A DNA stretch of 64,000 bases from CAYMTV01 sp964393525 (GTDB lineage Bacteria; Patescibacteriota; Microgenomatia; Daviesbacterales; UBA10151): the NCBI GenBank assembly GCA_964393525.1, contig CAYMTV010000001.1:1-64000 (forward strand), in the 5' to 3' direction. Within the stretch, counting starts at the first letter, position 1, and each line of letters starts with the position of its first letter. Below the pieces are notes generated by a model, which had not been told where the DNA came from, made no database searches, and saw only the letters and a program-made list of their open reading frames with translations. Positions 14,523 to 23,124 of this stretch are shown one piece after another. A program made the position numbers and the translations under genes.

Positions 14523-17429
14523 ATGGATAATTTACTAGCCCAAACACAAAATTACCTATCAATCATTGCTTTTTATCTTCCAATTGGAATCATTGGAGTT
14601 TGGCGTTGGCTGGTATGGCTTTTTAAAAAAGCTGTTGGATTGTACTACAAGCCAAAAAGGAATAACTATAAAGCATCTGTTTCTATAATTACTCCAGTTT
14701 ATAATGAAGATCCAGCTATTTTAAAAAAAGCACTTTTTTCCTGGAAGGAAAATGATCCTTTTGAAATCATTGCAGTCATAGATTATACCGATAAACAATC
14801 GATTGGAATTTTTAAAAAATTCAGCAAAACTTTTTCTCGGGCAAAACTGATTATTACTAAAAAGCCTGGAAAAAGATCAGCTCTGGCTGATGGTATAAAA
14901 AAGGCAAAAGGAGAAATTGTTGCATTAGTTGATTCGGATACTTTATGGACAGAAACAGTTATTATAAACTGTCTCCCGCCCTTTAAAGACCCTAAAGTTG
15001 CCGGAGCAACAACCAGGCAAAATGTTTTAAATACTAACTCTTTAGCCCAGAAATTATTTGATATCCAATTGGATCTTAGGTATTTTGACGAATTTCCGTT
15101 TTTAGCAGCAGCTGGTGATGCACTGGTCTGTTTGTCTGGTAGAACCGCTTTTTATCGCAGAAAAGTAGTACTTCCTATGTGTGAAGATTTAGTCAATGAG
15201 ACATTTTTGGGTAAACCTGTCATCTCAGGTGATGATAAAAGACTTACCTACCTTGTTTTGGCAGCCGGATGGAAAGTAGCTTATCAAAAAAATGCCAGAG
15301 TGTTTACGCCGGGAATGGTTGATCTAAAAAGCTACTTAAAACAACGCTTAAGATGGACTAGAAATAGCTTAAGGGCTGATATAAAAGCGATAATTCAAGG
15401 TTGGCCCTTTAGACACCCAGGCTTAGTATTTTTCCAAATAGATAAGATTGTCCAATCATTTGCCATAGTCTTAAGTCCAATCTATTTTTTTGTATCACTA
15501 TATTTAGGGCTTTACTTAGGCGCATTCTTAATCTTTGCTTGGTGGTTTATCTCAAGGGCAATTAAAATCTATCCTCATATAAAAAGAAGGCCACAAGATA
15601 TATCCCTTTTGCCATTTTATGTTCTATACACCTTTATCTCAGCCGTTTTAAAGATCTACGCCCTATTTACCTTAAACACCCAGAGCTGGATCACCAGATG
15701 GGATCAAAGCAGGCTTCCTCAATTTAAATTTATCCAATATCTTCCAGCCTATGCCATGACAGTCATTTTACTTGCTTTTTTGACTTTTGGAGTTTATTCC
15801 CAAAAACAGGGAATTATGCTTTTAGAACCAGTGGAATTAAAACAAACTCCAGTTCAGGTAGAGAACTTAATATTAAAACCAGATGTGGAAGTGGCCCAAG
15901 CTAAGGAAGATCTCGATTCAACATATGTTAACGAAAAAGGTACATTGGTTCAAAAATATGTAGTGAAGCCAGGCGATACACTCTCGCAAATTGCCTATAA
16001 CTTTAACACTGACACCGAGGATGTTTTAGAGGCTAATATAAATATTTTACCTAACTGGAATGTAATTGAACCGGGGACAATTTTAAGCATCCCGTATCAA
16101 AATTTCAGTCTTGAATCTCCTCGCACTAAATCTTTTACAATTAAGAATTTGCCAAAACTGGATATAACTTATGATAAGGAAGATAATACAATTCATCTCT
16201 TTGGAAGAGGTAACCCAATCACTCTTAAGACCTTACAAGAAAAGCTCGGTAATGATCGGATTGAAGAGATTGCTCCTAAGCAATGGCTATTAAAATCTAA
16301 TCTCAAACTCGAAAATGGTGTTTCCTTAACTTTAAATAAAAATGAGGTTGAATGGCTTAAATTAAAAAGCGAACCAGGTAGTTTTGTTACTTTAAGAACT
16401 TGGGGTGGAAATATTCATATTGATGGTGTAAAGGTCTCTTCTTGGGATACAACCAAAAATGATTATGATAAAAACGAGAAAGATGGTAGAAGCTTTATCA
16501 TGGTCAAATATAACTCAAGGATGGATATAATAAACTCAGATTTGGGTTACCTGGGCTTTTATCCCCGTTCTGCATCTGATGGCTCATCTTATGGAGTTTC
16601 CTGGAAGTTGCCCGATGGGACATATAGGAAATACTTCGTTACAGGTGAGGTTTTAAACTCAAAGTTTCATCATAACTATTTTGGCGCTTATACTTATGGT
16701 GCAACCGGGATGGTCTGGAGAGGAAATGATTTTTATAACAACATTCAATATGGATTAGATCCTCATGATGATTCAAATGGATTTTTGGTTGAGAATAATA
16801 CATCACATGATAATGGAAACCATGGGATAATTTTTTCTAAAAGATGTGTTAATAACATCATCAGAAACAATATCTCCTATAATAATAGATTGCATGGGAT
16901 AATGTTGGATAGAAATTCTGATAATAATATCGTGGAGAATAACTCTGTTTTTGGAAATAAAGACGGTATTGCCCTTTATGATTCAAGTAATAATATCGTT
17001 AGAAATAATAAGATTGAGAGGAATAAAAGAGGTCTGAGGGCGAATACTAAGTCTCAAAATAATACTGTTTTAAATAACAACTTTAACAGTAATTCTCAGT
17101 ATGGAGTATACCTTTATGGTCAGGCCAACAGCACTATAATCTCTAAAAATAGCTTTAATCAAAACAATGTGGCACTGTATGTTAAGACAAATACCAATCA
17201 AATAAATGATAATAATATTACCAATAATAAAACTGGTGTTTATTTTGTGGATAGGGCATCTGATAATAAGGTTACTAAAAACGTTATTACAGATAATAAA
17301 AAATATGGTATTTTTACCAAGACCTTTAAGGGAACTAAAAATATTGTAGGAGATAATGTGCTTTCTAATAATGGCCAAGATATCTTTACAGCCTCTTTAA
17401 AAGATCCAGCACTTTCCCAAGCAAGATGA
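14523..17429 (+). CDS. GT2 polysaccharide synthase-LysM-mannuronan C5-epimerase-like fusion
   Basis: 968 residues. Residues about 1-410 form a membrane GT2 synthase of the hyaluronan synthase/Alg8 type: one N-terminal helix, VSIITPVYNED, DSD at 137-139, GDDKRLT, and QRLRW at 274-278, then several transmembrane helices. Past the last helix (about 400-420) the chain should be outside: a LysM domain (Y479 to about 525, PGDTLSQIAYNF) and a right-handed beta-helix (about 560-960) of Asn-rich rungs. The beta-helix has YGLDPHDD at 743-750; DPHD is the catalytic motif of mannuronan C5-epimerases (AlgG, AlgE). One protein could thus polymerise a uronan, hold the wall, and epimerise the product. The gene follows the uronate-forming dehydrogenase. 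ATG 14523 is preferred to TTG 14508. Polymer identity is inferred. Confidence 0.87.
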   Translation: MDNLLAQTQNYLSIIAFYLPIGIIGVWRWLVWLFKKAVGLYYKPKRNNYKASVSIITPVYNEDPAILKKALFSWKENDPFEIIAVIDYTDKQSIGIFKKFSKTFSRAKLIITKKPGKRSALADGIKKAKGEIVALVDSDTLWTETVIINCLPPFKDPKVAGATTRQNVLNTNSLAQKLFDIQLDLRYFDEFPFLAAAGDALVCLSGRTAFYRRKVVLPMCEDLVNETFLGKPVISGDDKRLTYLVLAAGWKVAYQKNARVFTPGMVDLKSYLKQRLRWTRNSLRADIKAIIQGWPFRHPGLVFFQIDKIVQSFAIVLSPIYFFVSLYLGLYLGAFLIFAWWFISRAIKIYPHIKRRPQDISLLPFYVLYTFISAVLKIYALFTLNTQSWITRWDQSRLPQFKFIQYLPAYAMTVILLAFLTFGVYSQKQGIMLLEPVELKQTPVQVENLILKPDVEVAQAKEDLDSTYVNEKGTLVQKYVVKPGDTLSQIAYNFNTDTEDVLEANINILPNWNVIEPGTILSIPYQNFSLESPRTKSFTIKNLPKLDITYDKEDNTIHLFGRGNPITLKTLQEKLGNDRIEEIAPKQWLLKSNLKLENGVSLTLNKNEVEWLKLKSEPGSFVTLRTWGGNIHIDGVKVSSWDTTKNDYDKNEKDGRSFIMVKYNSRMDIINSDLGYLGFYPRSASDGSSYGVSWKLPDGTYRKYFVTGEVLNSKFHHNYFGAYTYGATGMVWRGNDFYNNIQYGLDPHDDSNGFLVENNTSHDNGNHGIIFSKRCVNNIIRNNISYNNRLHGIMLDRNSDNNIVENNSVFGNKDGIALYDSSNNIVRNNKIERNKRGLRANTKSQNNTVLNNNFNSNSQYGVYLYGQANSTIISKNSFNQNNVALYVKTNTNQINDNNITNNKTGVYFVDRASDNKVTKNVITDNKKYGIFTKTFKGTKNIVGDNVLSNNGQDIFTASLKDPALSQAR

Positions 17430-17443
17430 AGCAAGCTTGCTTC
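17428..17443. terminator. Palindromic bidirectional terminator
   Basis: GAAGCAAGCTTGCTTC, perfect 16-bp palindrome between two convergent genes, overlapping the stop of the synthase-epimerase gene; followed by TTTA on the plus strand. Only a short T-run, so termination strength is uncertain. Confidence 0.5.
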
Positions 17444-17455
17444 TTTACCTTTCAA

Positions 17456-18628
17456 TCAATCTTTCATTTTTTTTAATGGTAACTCAACCGTAAAAGTTGA
17501 GCCCTGTCCCTCTTTACTGTCAACGGAAATTTTTCCGCCATGGGCTTTGATAACCTGATTTGTAATGTAAAGACCAACACCCAGCCCTTTATAGTGATTA
17601 TCGTGGACTGCTCTTTCAAAAAGTTCAAAGATCTTAGCTTTTTCCCTGGAAGGTATTCCAATGCCATGATCCTTTACTATAATCTTTCCCGTTGCATTTT
17701 GTTTAAAGACCCTCACCTCGATAGGTTTTCCTTGCCCATACTTTAGTGCATTGGAGATTAAGTTCATCAAAACCTGCTCGATTCTTAAGGGATCAAACTT
17801 CCCCTTAACCACGCCGTTAGTATCGATCCTAATCTCGATATTTTCCTTTTCCGACTTTTCGGCAAAGCGCTTAATTACGTCTTTTGTTAACTGGCTTAAA
17901 TCTGATTCCTCAAGATCCAGACTCATTCTGCCTGTTGTGATTAATGAAACATTTAAAAGGTCGTTGATCATTCTAGAAAGACGTTGGGTTTGTTGTTCAG
18001 CACTCTCCAGCATATCCAATAGGTTTTGAACGGAAAAGGAGGCTAATGAAACATTTCTGATATTATGCAAAGCAGTTTGAAGTTTAAGTAGAGTAGTGGT
18101 AAGAGGAGTTTTTAGCTCATGAGAGGCAATTGATAAGAATTCATCCCTGACCTTAATTTCTTTTTTGGCTTTCAAGTTCTCTCCCTCCAGGTTTTTTATG
18201 CGATTTTGGGATGCTTTCTCAAGTTTATTAAACTCCGATAGTAAACTCAGTTGTTTTAACCTGGCTGTAATGTAGCTTATGGTAACCCCCAGTAAAATAA
18301 AAATACTTATTTCTAAAACTGAAAAAAGATTTAATGGAAACTTAAGGGGATAAAATAGAAATATTATTGAAACAGTGCCGAAAATAATAGTAATTAGGGA
18401 TGTTTTTAAATCACCGGTCAAAGCAGTTAAAAAAATTGCTAAGGAAAAGAGTAAATATGAGACTGTTTTTCCGTTACTTGGGTCTAAAGTCAGGCTTATT
18501 TGAAGTGATAATAAGCAGAAAAGAACCACAGCCCCATACCTGAATGTATAGCTTTGCAGGTTTTCTTTAGGAAACTTTGATTGCCTTATCAAGTCCCGAT
18601 ACAAACCTTTTACTAATGCAAATTTCAT
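17456..18628 (-). CDS. Membrane sensor histidine kinase
   Basis: 390 residues. Four predicted transmembrane helices in the first 130 residues without a large sensing loop (KdpD/DUF4118-like arrangement), a short coiled coil, HisKA with the H-box SHELKTPLT, and a HATPase with NLISNALKYG, DHGIGIP and GLGVGLYI. No response regulator is adjacent, so it is an orphan or partners a regulator elsewhere. ATG 18628 is preferred to TTG 18637; TATACT lies 9 nt upstream. It is convergent with the polysaccharide synthase gene, and a control link is possible but unproven. Confidence 0.92.
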   Translation of the reverse strand: MKFALVKGLYRDLIRQSKFPKENLQSYTFRYGAVVLFCLLSLQISLTLDPSNGKTVSYLLFSLAIFLTALTGDLKTSLITIIFGTVSIIFLFYPLKFPLNLFSVLEISIFILLGVTISYITARLKQLSLLSEFNKLEKASQNRIKNLEGENLKAKKEIKVRDEFLSIASHELKTPLTTTLLKLQTALHNIRNVSLASFSVQNLLDMLESAEQQTQRLSRMINDLLNVSLITTGRMSLDLEESDLSQLTKDVIKRFAEKSEKENIEIRIDTNGVVKGKFDPLRIEQVLMNLISNALKYGQGKPIEVRVFKQNATGKIIVKDHGIGIPSREKAKIFELFERAVHDNHYKGLGVGLYITNQVIKAHGGKISVDSKEGQGSTFTVELPLKKMKD

Positions 18629-18699
18629 AGTTTGCAAAGTATATTAATAATTTACTCTAAGATCAAATCAGGTTAATGCAGTAAAAGTGGATGGAAGTA

Positions 18700-19260
18700 T
18701 TAATCTTGTTTTCCGTGGATTAGTGCATCAATAACATCGTGAGGCAAAGTTGCTGCATTAAGTAAGGCTTTTCTGACAATATTTCCGGCTTCGGAACCAA
18801 TCTCATCGGCTGCTCTCAAAGATCCAATGACCGCATCTTTTGCAAGTTCCGCGGCATCTCCTCCAATATCATTGGCGGCCTTAATCGCTCCTTCTACCGC
18901 GGAAACCGCTGCTCCACCAAGGTCCTGACCTACTGAGTTTGCTCCCTTTATCGCTCCAGAGGCAGAATCAACAGTTGCAGTGCCGATATCCTGACCGACG
19001 TCTTTGGCCCCTTCAATTGCACCACTAACAAGCCCCACGATTGCATCTGTGACCGATACTCCGGTTTCCGAAGCTGCCTTGACCCCGTCTGAAGCAACGC
19101 CTGTAACAAAATCCAAAGAAGTGGTAGCGACATTCCCCCCTGCTTGAATTGTATTTACAACATTATCTTTAACTACATCCCTGGTGGTATTTACAACATC
19201 TCCGGCTCCGGAAACGATTGAAGAAAGGGAGTTTTTCAGATCATCTACGATATTACCCAT
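18700..19260 (-). CDS. Ala/Gly/Asp-rich repeat protein, LEA-like
   Basis: 186 residues with about four imperfect 21-22-residue repeats: GAIEGAKDVGQDIGTATVDS, GAIKGANSVGQDLGGAAVSA, GAIKAANDIGGDAAELAKDA and GSLRAADEIGSEAGNIVRKA. Few bulky residues, no Cys or Trp, no signal peptide. Such 11-mer-like amphipathic helical repeats resemble late-embryogenesis-abundant or apolipoprotein-like proteins that coat membranes or protect from drying. The family was not identified; function is a guess. Confidence 0.7.
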   Translation of the reverse strand: MGNIVDDLKNSLSSIVSGAGDVVNTTRDVVKDNVVNTIQAGGNVATTSLDFVTGVASDGVKAASETGVSVTDAIVGLVSGAIEGAKDVGQDIGTATVDSASGAIKGANSVGQDLGGAAVSAVEGAIKAANDIGGDAAELAKDAVIGSLRAADEIGSEAGNIVRKALLNAATLPHDVIDALIHGKQD

Positions 19261-19352
19261 TGGTTAAATAAAAACATATTTTTTAGTATCTGTCAACCTC
19301 CTCAATTTTCATGGTTTACTTTTCTAATTAAAAATATGATACTTCTTTCGCA

Positions 19353-20561
19353 ATGATCAGCGTTTCAAAAAGATTAACCGATCTTCCGGTATCATCCGTC
19401 CGTAAGCTCTCTCCTTATGCCGCTGAGGCTAAAAATAAAGGTGTGAAAATTTACCACTTAAACATCGGTGATCCGGATATTAAAACCCCTAAAGTTATGA
19501 TCGATGTTTTGCGAAACTGGAGTATTAATCCTATCCGCTATGCTAATTCATCCGGAGAGTCCGAGTTTATTCAGGCCCTAAGAAGCTACTACAACGGTCT
19601 AGGTTTTACTCAAATTAAAGAATCCGATATTTTGGCAACCGTTGGAGGTTCAGAGGCGGTAGTGATGGCAATGTATGCAACCTGCGGACCTGGGGATGAA
19701 ATCTTAGTTTTTGAGCCTTTTTATTCAAATTATGCCACCTGTGCTAAATTCTGCGATATTAAGCTTGTTCCGGTTGAAACTACAATAAAAAACGGTTTTC
19801 ACCTGCCCGACAGAAAAGTAATTGAAGAAAAAATTACCAGGAAAGCGAAGGCTATTTTAGTCTGTTCGCCAAATAATCCAACTGGCGCTATTTATACGAG
19901 GAAAGAATATAAAATACTTGTAGAAATTGCCAAGGAAAAAAATCTGTTTCTAATATCCGATGAAGTTTACAGAGAATATATCTTTGGAAATATTAAGCAC
20001 ACCTCGGTTCTGGAATTTTTAAATGAAATTCCGGAGCAGATAATTCTTTTGGACAGCCTTTCCAAAAGGTACAGTTTATGCGGGGCGAGGCTTGGAATTT
20101 TAATGAGTTTAAATCAGGAAGTAATAAAGGGTACACTTAAGCTTGCCCAGGGCAGGTTATCTGGCGGGATTATCGACCAGATGGTTGGCGCTAAACTGAC
20201 CCGCGTCCCCAAAAGTTATATTGAGAAAGTAAGACAAGAATATGAGAAAAGACGGGATGTCTTATATGAAGGTTTGTCAAAAATTAAAGGAGTTTTTCTT
20301 ACAAAACCGGAAGGAGCTTTTTATACTATGGTAAGCCTACCGGTTGAGAATGCGGAGGATTTTTCAATATATCTTTTAAAAGATTTTAGAGATAAAAATG
20401 AAACAGTCATGCTTGCGCCGGGGGAGGGATTTTACGGCACAAAAAATCAGGGCTTAAATCAGGTCAGAATTGCCTATGTATTAAACACTCGTGATTTAAA
20501 AAGGTGCATTGAAATAATTGATAAAGCACTGCAAAAATACAATATTGAAAAGTTCCCTTAA
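19353..20561 (+). CDS. PLP-dependent aminotransferase, class I/II
   Basis: 402 residues of fold-type I. It has the N-terminal HLNIGDPDIKTP, SPNNPTGAIYT, ISDEVYREY and the PLP-binding Lys238 in DSLSKRYSLCGARLG, with Arg of the carboxylate site near NQVRIAYV. Close to aspartate/aromatic aminotransferases; with a shikimate pathway present, a role in Phe/Tyr formation is possible, but the substrate cannot be read. TATGAT at 19335-19340 lies 12 nt before the ATG. Confidence 0.9.
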   Translation: MISVSKRLTDLPVSSVRKLSPYAAEAKNKGVKIYHLNIGDPDIKTPKVMIDVLRNWSINPIRYANSSGESEFIQALRSYYNGLGFTQIKESDILATVGGSEAVVMAMYATCGPGDEILVFEPFYSNYATCAKFCDIKLVPVETTIKNGFHLPDRKVIEEKITRKAKAILVCSPNNPTGAIYTRKEYKILVEIAKEKNLFLISDEVYREYIFGNIKHTSVLEFLNEIPEQIILLDSLSKRYSLCGARLGILMSLNQEVIKGTLKLAQGRLSGGIIDQMVGAKLTRVPKSYIEKVRQEYEKRRDVLYEGLSKIKGVFLTKPEGAFYTMVSLPVENAEDFSIYLLKDFRDKNETVMLAPGEGFYGTKNQGLNQVRIAYVLNTRDLKRCIEIIDKALQKYNIEKFP

Positions 20562-20603
20562 AACACTGGATAGTTTGAGTTTGAAAGATAGGAACTTTTC
20601 AAT
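20544..20603. repeat. 13-bp inverted repeat straddling the aminotransferase stop
   Basis: ATTGAAAAGTTCC (20544-20556) and GGAACTTTTCAAT (20591-20603) are perfect complements around a 34-nt loop that includes the stop codon. No T-run follows. The rest of 20604-20739 holds only the leader of the next gene with a CTTCAA-A-TTGAAG palindrome at 20709-20720. Confidence 0.6.
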
Positions 20604-20739
20604 CAGCTTTGCTGTAGATCGTAAGTATTGAACAAATATTGCTCTCTGATGCATTTCTTACCCAATTTTTCACCCACTCTTAAACCCATTGCTTAACATA
20701 ATAGATTCTTCAAATTGAAGACAGGAGGTGAGCTTCCTA

Positions 20740-20991
20740 ATGAATATATTAGCTTGGATTGTATTTGGGCTTGTTGCCGGAAGTATCGCGAATCTCTTGG
20801 ATCCTAATCCGTCATCCGGCGGGTTTTTGGGATCGATAGTTTTAGGGATACTAGGAGCATTGGCTGGAGGATTTTTGGCAAACTTATTATTCGGGCTTGA
20901 GCTTACAGGTTTTAACTTTACGTCTTTTGTAATCGCGGTACTTGGGTCATTATTACTCTTATTCTTAGGCAGAGCTGCAAGACGAGCTTGA
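20740..20991 (+). CDS. GlsB/YeaQ/YmgE family stress membrane protein
   Basis: 83 residues, three hydrophobic segments with Gly-rich turns (GLVAGSIANLL, GILGALAGGFLANLLFG, FVIAVLGSLLLLFLGR). Matches the transglycosylase-associated protein family, small stress-induced inner-membrane proteins of uncertain role. ATG 20740 is chosen because AGGAGGTGA (20723-20731) is one of the strongest Shine-Dalgarno sites in the window; the in-frame GTG at 20728 lies inside that site. Confidence 0.9.
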   Translation: MNILAWIVFGLVAGSIANLLDPNPSSGGFLGSIVLGILGALAGGFLANLLFGLELTGFNFTSFVIAVLGSLLLLFLGRAARRA

Positions 20992-21030
20992 TAAGATTTC
21001 TATATTTCTGGTAGTATCAAACCTCTGTCT

Positions 21031-22479
21031 ATGCTACCTAAAAAAATTGCCTTTGTTGATGTGGAAACAACCGGTGCAAGATGGTCTGACAGAATAATTG
21101 AAATTGGTATTGTCAGAGTTGAAGAGAATAAGGTGGTTCGGACATATGAAACACTTATAAATCCAGGTTGTTATGTTCCAGAAGAAATACTGACCTTAAC
21201 CGGCATTAACCCTGCTGAACTGGAGAATTCCCCAAGCTTCGGGCAAATAAAGCGAGAGATATTAGAGATTTTAGATGACAGCGTTTTTGTAGCTCACAAC
21301 GTTCGTTTTGATTATTCTTTTATCAGGAATGAGTTTAAAAGAGAAGAAATCACCTTTAAACATAAGCATTTCTGCACGGTAAAACTCTCCCGGGCGCTTT
21401 TCCCAGAGCTTCCTCGTCACAATTTGGATAGCATAATTGAGTGTTTTGGATTCAAATGCCAAAGACGCCATCGGGCTTTAGATGATGCCAAAGTTTTGTA
21501 CCAGTTTTGGGAGCATATTCAAAAGAAATTTTCTCAGGAGGAAATTTTACTAAGCTTAAACAAAGCCCTCAAAAGACCCGCAATTCCAATAAAAATCTCC
21601 CAGGATGATTTGGACAACTTACCGGAAGCCCCCGGTGTATATATCTTTTACGGAGAAAACGGGATGCCTTTATACGTCGGTAAATCTGTCAATATCAGGG
21701 ATCGCATACTATCCCATTTTTCATCAGACCATCTTTCTTCAACCGAAATGAGAATCAGCCAGCAGATTCAAAGCATAGAGACAATTATTACGGCAGGGGA
21801 ACTGGGAGCTTTGATCAAAGAAGCCAGTTTAATCAAACAAATGCAACCTTTATATAACAGAAAGCTTAGGCATTCAAGGCTAATGACAGTATTGAAAAGT
21901 AAGCAGACTGAAGATGGTTATCTAACGATTGAGATGGATACAGCAGGCAACATAGATATTAATCAACTGGATAGTGTTTTGGGAGTCTTCAGGAATAAAA
22001 AAAGTTGCAAAGATTTTTTAGTAAGCATAGCCAAAGAGTACGAGCTTTGCGAGCGGCTTTTAGGGGTGGATACGACTTTAAAATCCTGTTTTGGATATAG
22101 GTTAGGCAGATGCAAAGGAGCCTGTTTAGGAAAAGAGAAGTTCCCTAAATATAATATTAGGTTTATTGAAGCTTTCTCAAAAACTAAAATAGTCCCCTGG
22201 CCATTTGACGGACCGGCTGTGATTATGGAAAAAAATTCTGATGCTGATTTGCAAGAAGGGTTTGTTATAGATAAGTGGTGCTACTTGGGAAGCATTAAAG
22301 GTGCAGCTAGTGACAGCCTGGAAAAACTGGAAAAGGACTTGTGCTTTGACCTTGATACCTACAAGATATTACTTCAATATTTAGCATCGGGTAAAACTTT
22401 GAAAAACGTAAAATTGTTAAAGTCCGGTAGTTTTTACCCACGAAAAACCCCGCACGTAGCGGGGATTCTCGAGAACTAA
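21031..22479 (+). CDS. DnaQ-type exonuclease fused to a GIY-YIG nuclease
   Basis: 482 residues. Residues 1-175: DEDDh exonuclease with FVDVETTG, VAHNVRFDYSF and HRALDDAKVLY. Residues about 195-280: GIY-YIG domain with APGVYIFYGENG, PLYVGKSVNIRDR and the EASLIKQMQPLYN motif of UvrC/Cho. The C-terminal third matches the corresponding region of such fusions (GRCKGACLGKE). Members combine 3'-5' exonuclease and structure-specific cleavage, likely in repair independent of, or in place of, UvrC. The last 14 residues are coded by a terminator-like hairpin. Confidence 0.9.
   Translation: MLPKKIAFVDVETTGARWSDRIIEIGIVRVEENKVVRTYETLINPGCYVPEEILTLTGINPAELENSPSFGQIKREILEILDDSVFVAHNVRFDYSFIRNEFKREEITFKHKHFCTVKLSRALFPELPRHNLDSIIECFGFKCQRRHRALDDAKVLYQFWEHIQKKFSQEEILLSLNKALKRPAIPIKISQDDLDNLPEAPGVYIFYGENGMPLYVGKSVNIRDRILSHFSSDHLSSTEMRISQQIQSIETIITAGELGALIKEASLIKQMQPLYNRKLRHSRLMTVLKSKQTEDGYLTIEMDTAGNIDINQLDSVLGVFRNKKSCKDFLVSIAKEYELCERLLGVDTTLKSCFGYRLGRCKGACLGKEKFPKYNIRFIEAFSKTKIVPWPFDGPAVIMEKNSDADLQEGFVIDKWCYLGSIKGAASDSLEKLEKDLCFDLDTYKILLQYLASGKTLKNVKLLKSGSFYPRKTPHVAGILEN
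22443..22464 (-). terminator. Minus-strand terminator inside a coding tail
   Basis: CCCCGC-ACGTA-GCGGGG (22448-22464); read on the minus strand it is followed by TTTTT (22443-22447). It lies in the 3' end of the plus-strand gene and no minus-strand gene lies upstream, so it would stop antisense transcription. Confidence 0.55.
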
Positions 22480-22568
22480 CAAGGTTGTTAGCTTTGTATT
22501 TATAGCAAAATTACCCTTTTTCCGTCAACTGGAACAAAGTATAACAAAGGGTACAGAGAAAAGCGTTC

Positions 22569-22614
22569 AGCGTACAGTTGATTTTTTCAACTATACGCTA
22601 TACGCTATACGCTG
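22569..22614. repeat. CTATACG tandem units and hairpin before rpiB
   Basis: AGCGTACAGTTG (22569-22580) and CAACTATACGCT (22588-22599) form a 12-bp stem with one mismatch around ATTTTTT; three tandem CTATACG units end at the rpiB start. A 27-nt stretch (22582-22608) recurs exactly at 32981-33007. Each TATACG could serve as a -10 box. Confidence 0.65.
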
Positions 22615-23124
22615 ATGAGAATCTACTTAGCCACTGACCACGCAGGATTTGAATTTAAAGAAAAAATTAAAGATTTTCTGAAAAAGGAAGGTTTTGAGCT
22701 AGAAGATTGCGGAGCTTATGAATATGATAAAGATGATGATTATCCGGACTTTATCTCCAAGGCGGCAGAAGCTGTCTCAAAAGACCCAGAAAATAGTATG
22801 GCAATAGTTTTAGGAGGATCCGGCCAGGGTGAGGCGATTGTCGCAAATAAGTTCAAAAATGTGAGATGTTCTATTTTTTATGGCCCATTGGTACCAGCTG
22901 AAGCCTCAGATATAAGCGGCAGAATCAGTGAGGATCCATTCGAAATACTCAGACTTACAAGAGCACATAATAATTCAAACGCTTTATCTTTGGGTGCCAG
23001 ATTTTTAACTGAAGACCAAGCACTAAAGGCTGTAAAATTTTTTTTGGAAACGCCATATACCGGTGAAGAAAGACACAAAAGAAGAATAAATAAGGTTAAA
23101 GAGATTGAAAAGAATATTTTATGA
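22615..23124 (+). CDS. rpiB: RpiB/LacAB-type sugar-phosphate isomerase
   Basis: Ribose-5-phosphate isomerase B family, 169 residues. Typical N-terminus (YLATDHAGFEFKEKI), DDDYPDF, the LGGSGQGEAIVANK anion-binding loop and RAHNNSNALSLGARF. It should interconvert ribose-5-phosphate and ribulose-5-phosphate; the next genes (epimerase and transketolase) support this over a lactose-pathway isomerase. The Cys of the usual GTGIG/C loop is absent (GSGQGEA). Stop overlaps the next ATG by 4 nt. Confidence 0.92.
   Translation: MRIYLATDHAGFEFKEKIKDFLKKEGFELEDCGAYEYDKDDDYPDFISKAAEAVSKDPENSMAIVLGGSGQGEAIVANKFKNVRCSIFYGPLVPAEASDISGRISEDPFEILRLTRAHNNSNALSLGARFLTEDQALKAVKFFLETPYTGEERHKRRINKVKEIEKNIL

Noticed and set aside
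22588..22614. CRISPR-like array from CTATACG repeats
   Set aside because: The units are 7 bp, directly adjacent, with no spacers and no cas genes.
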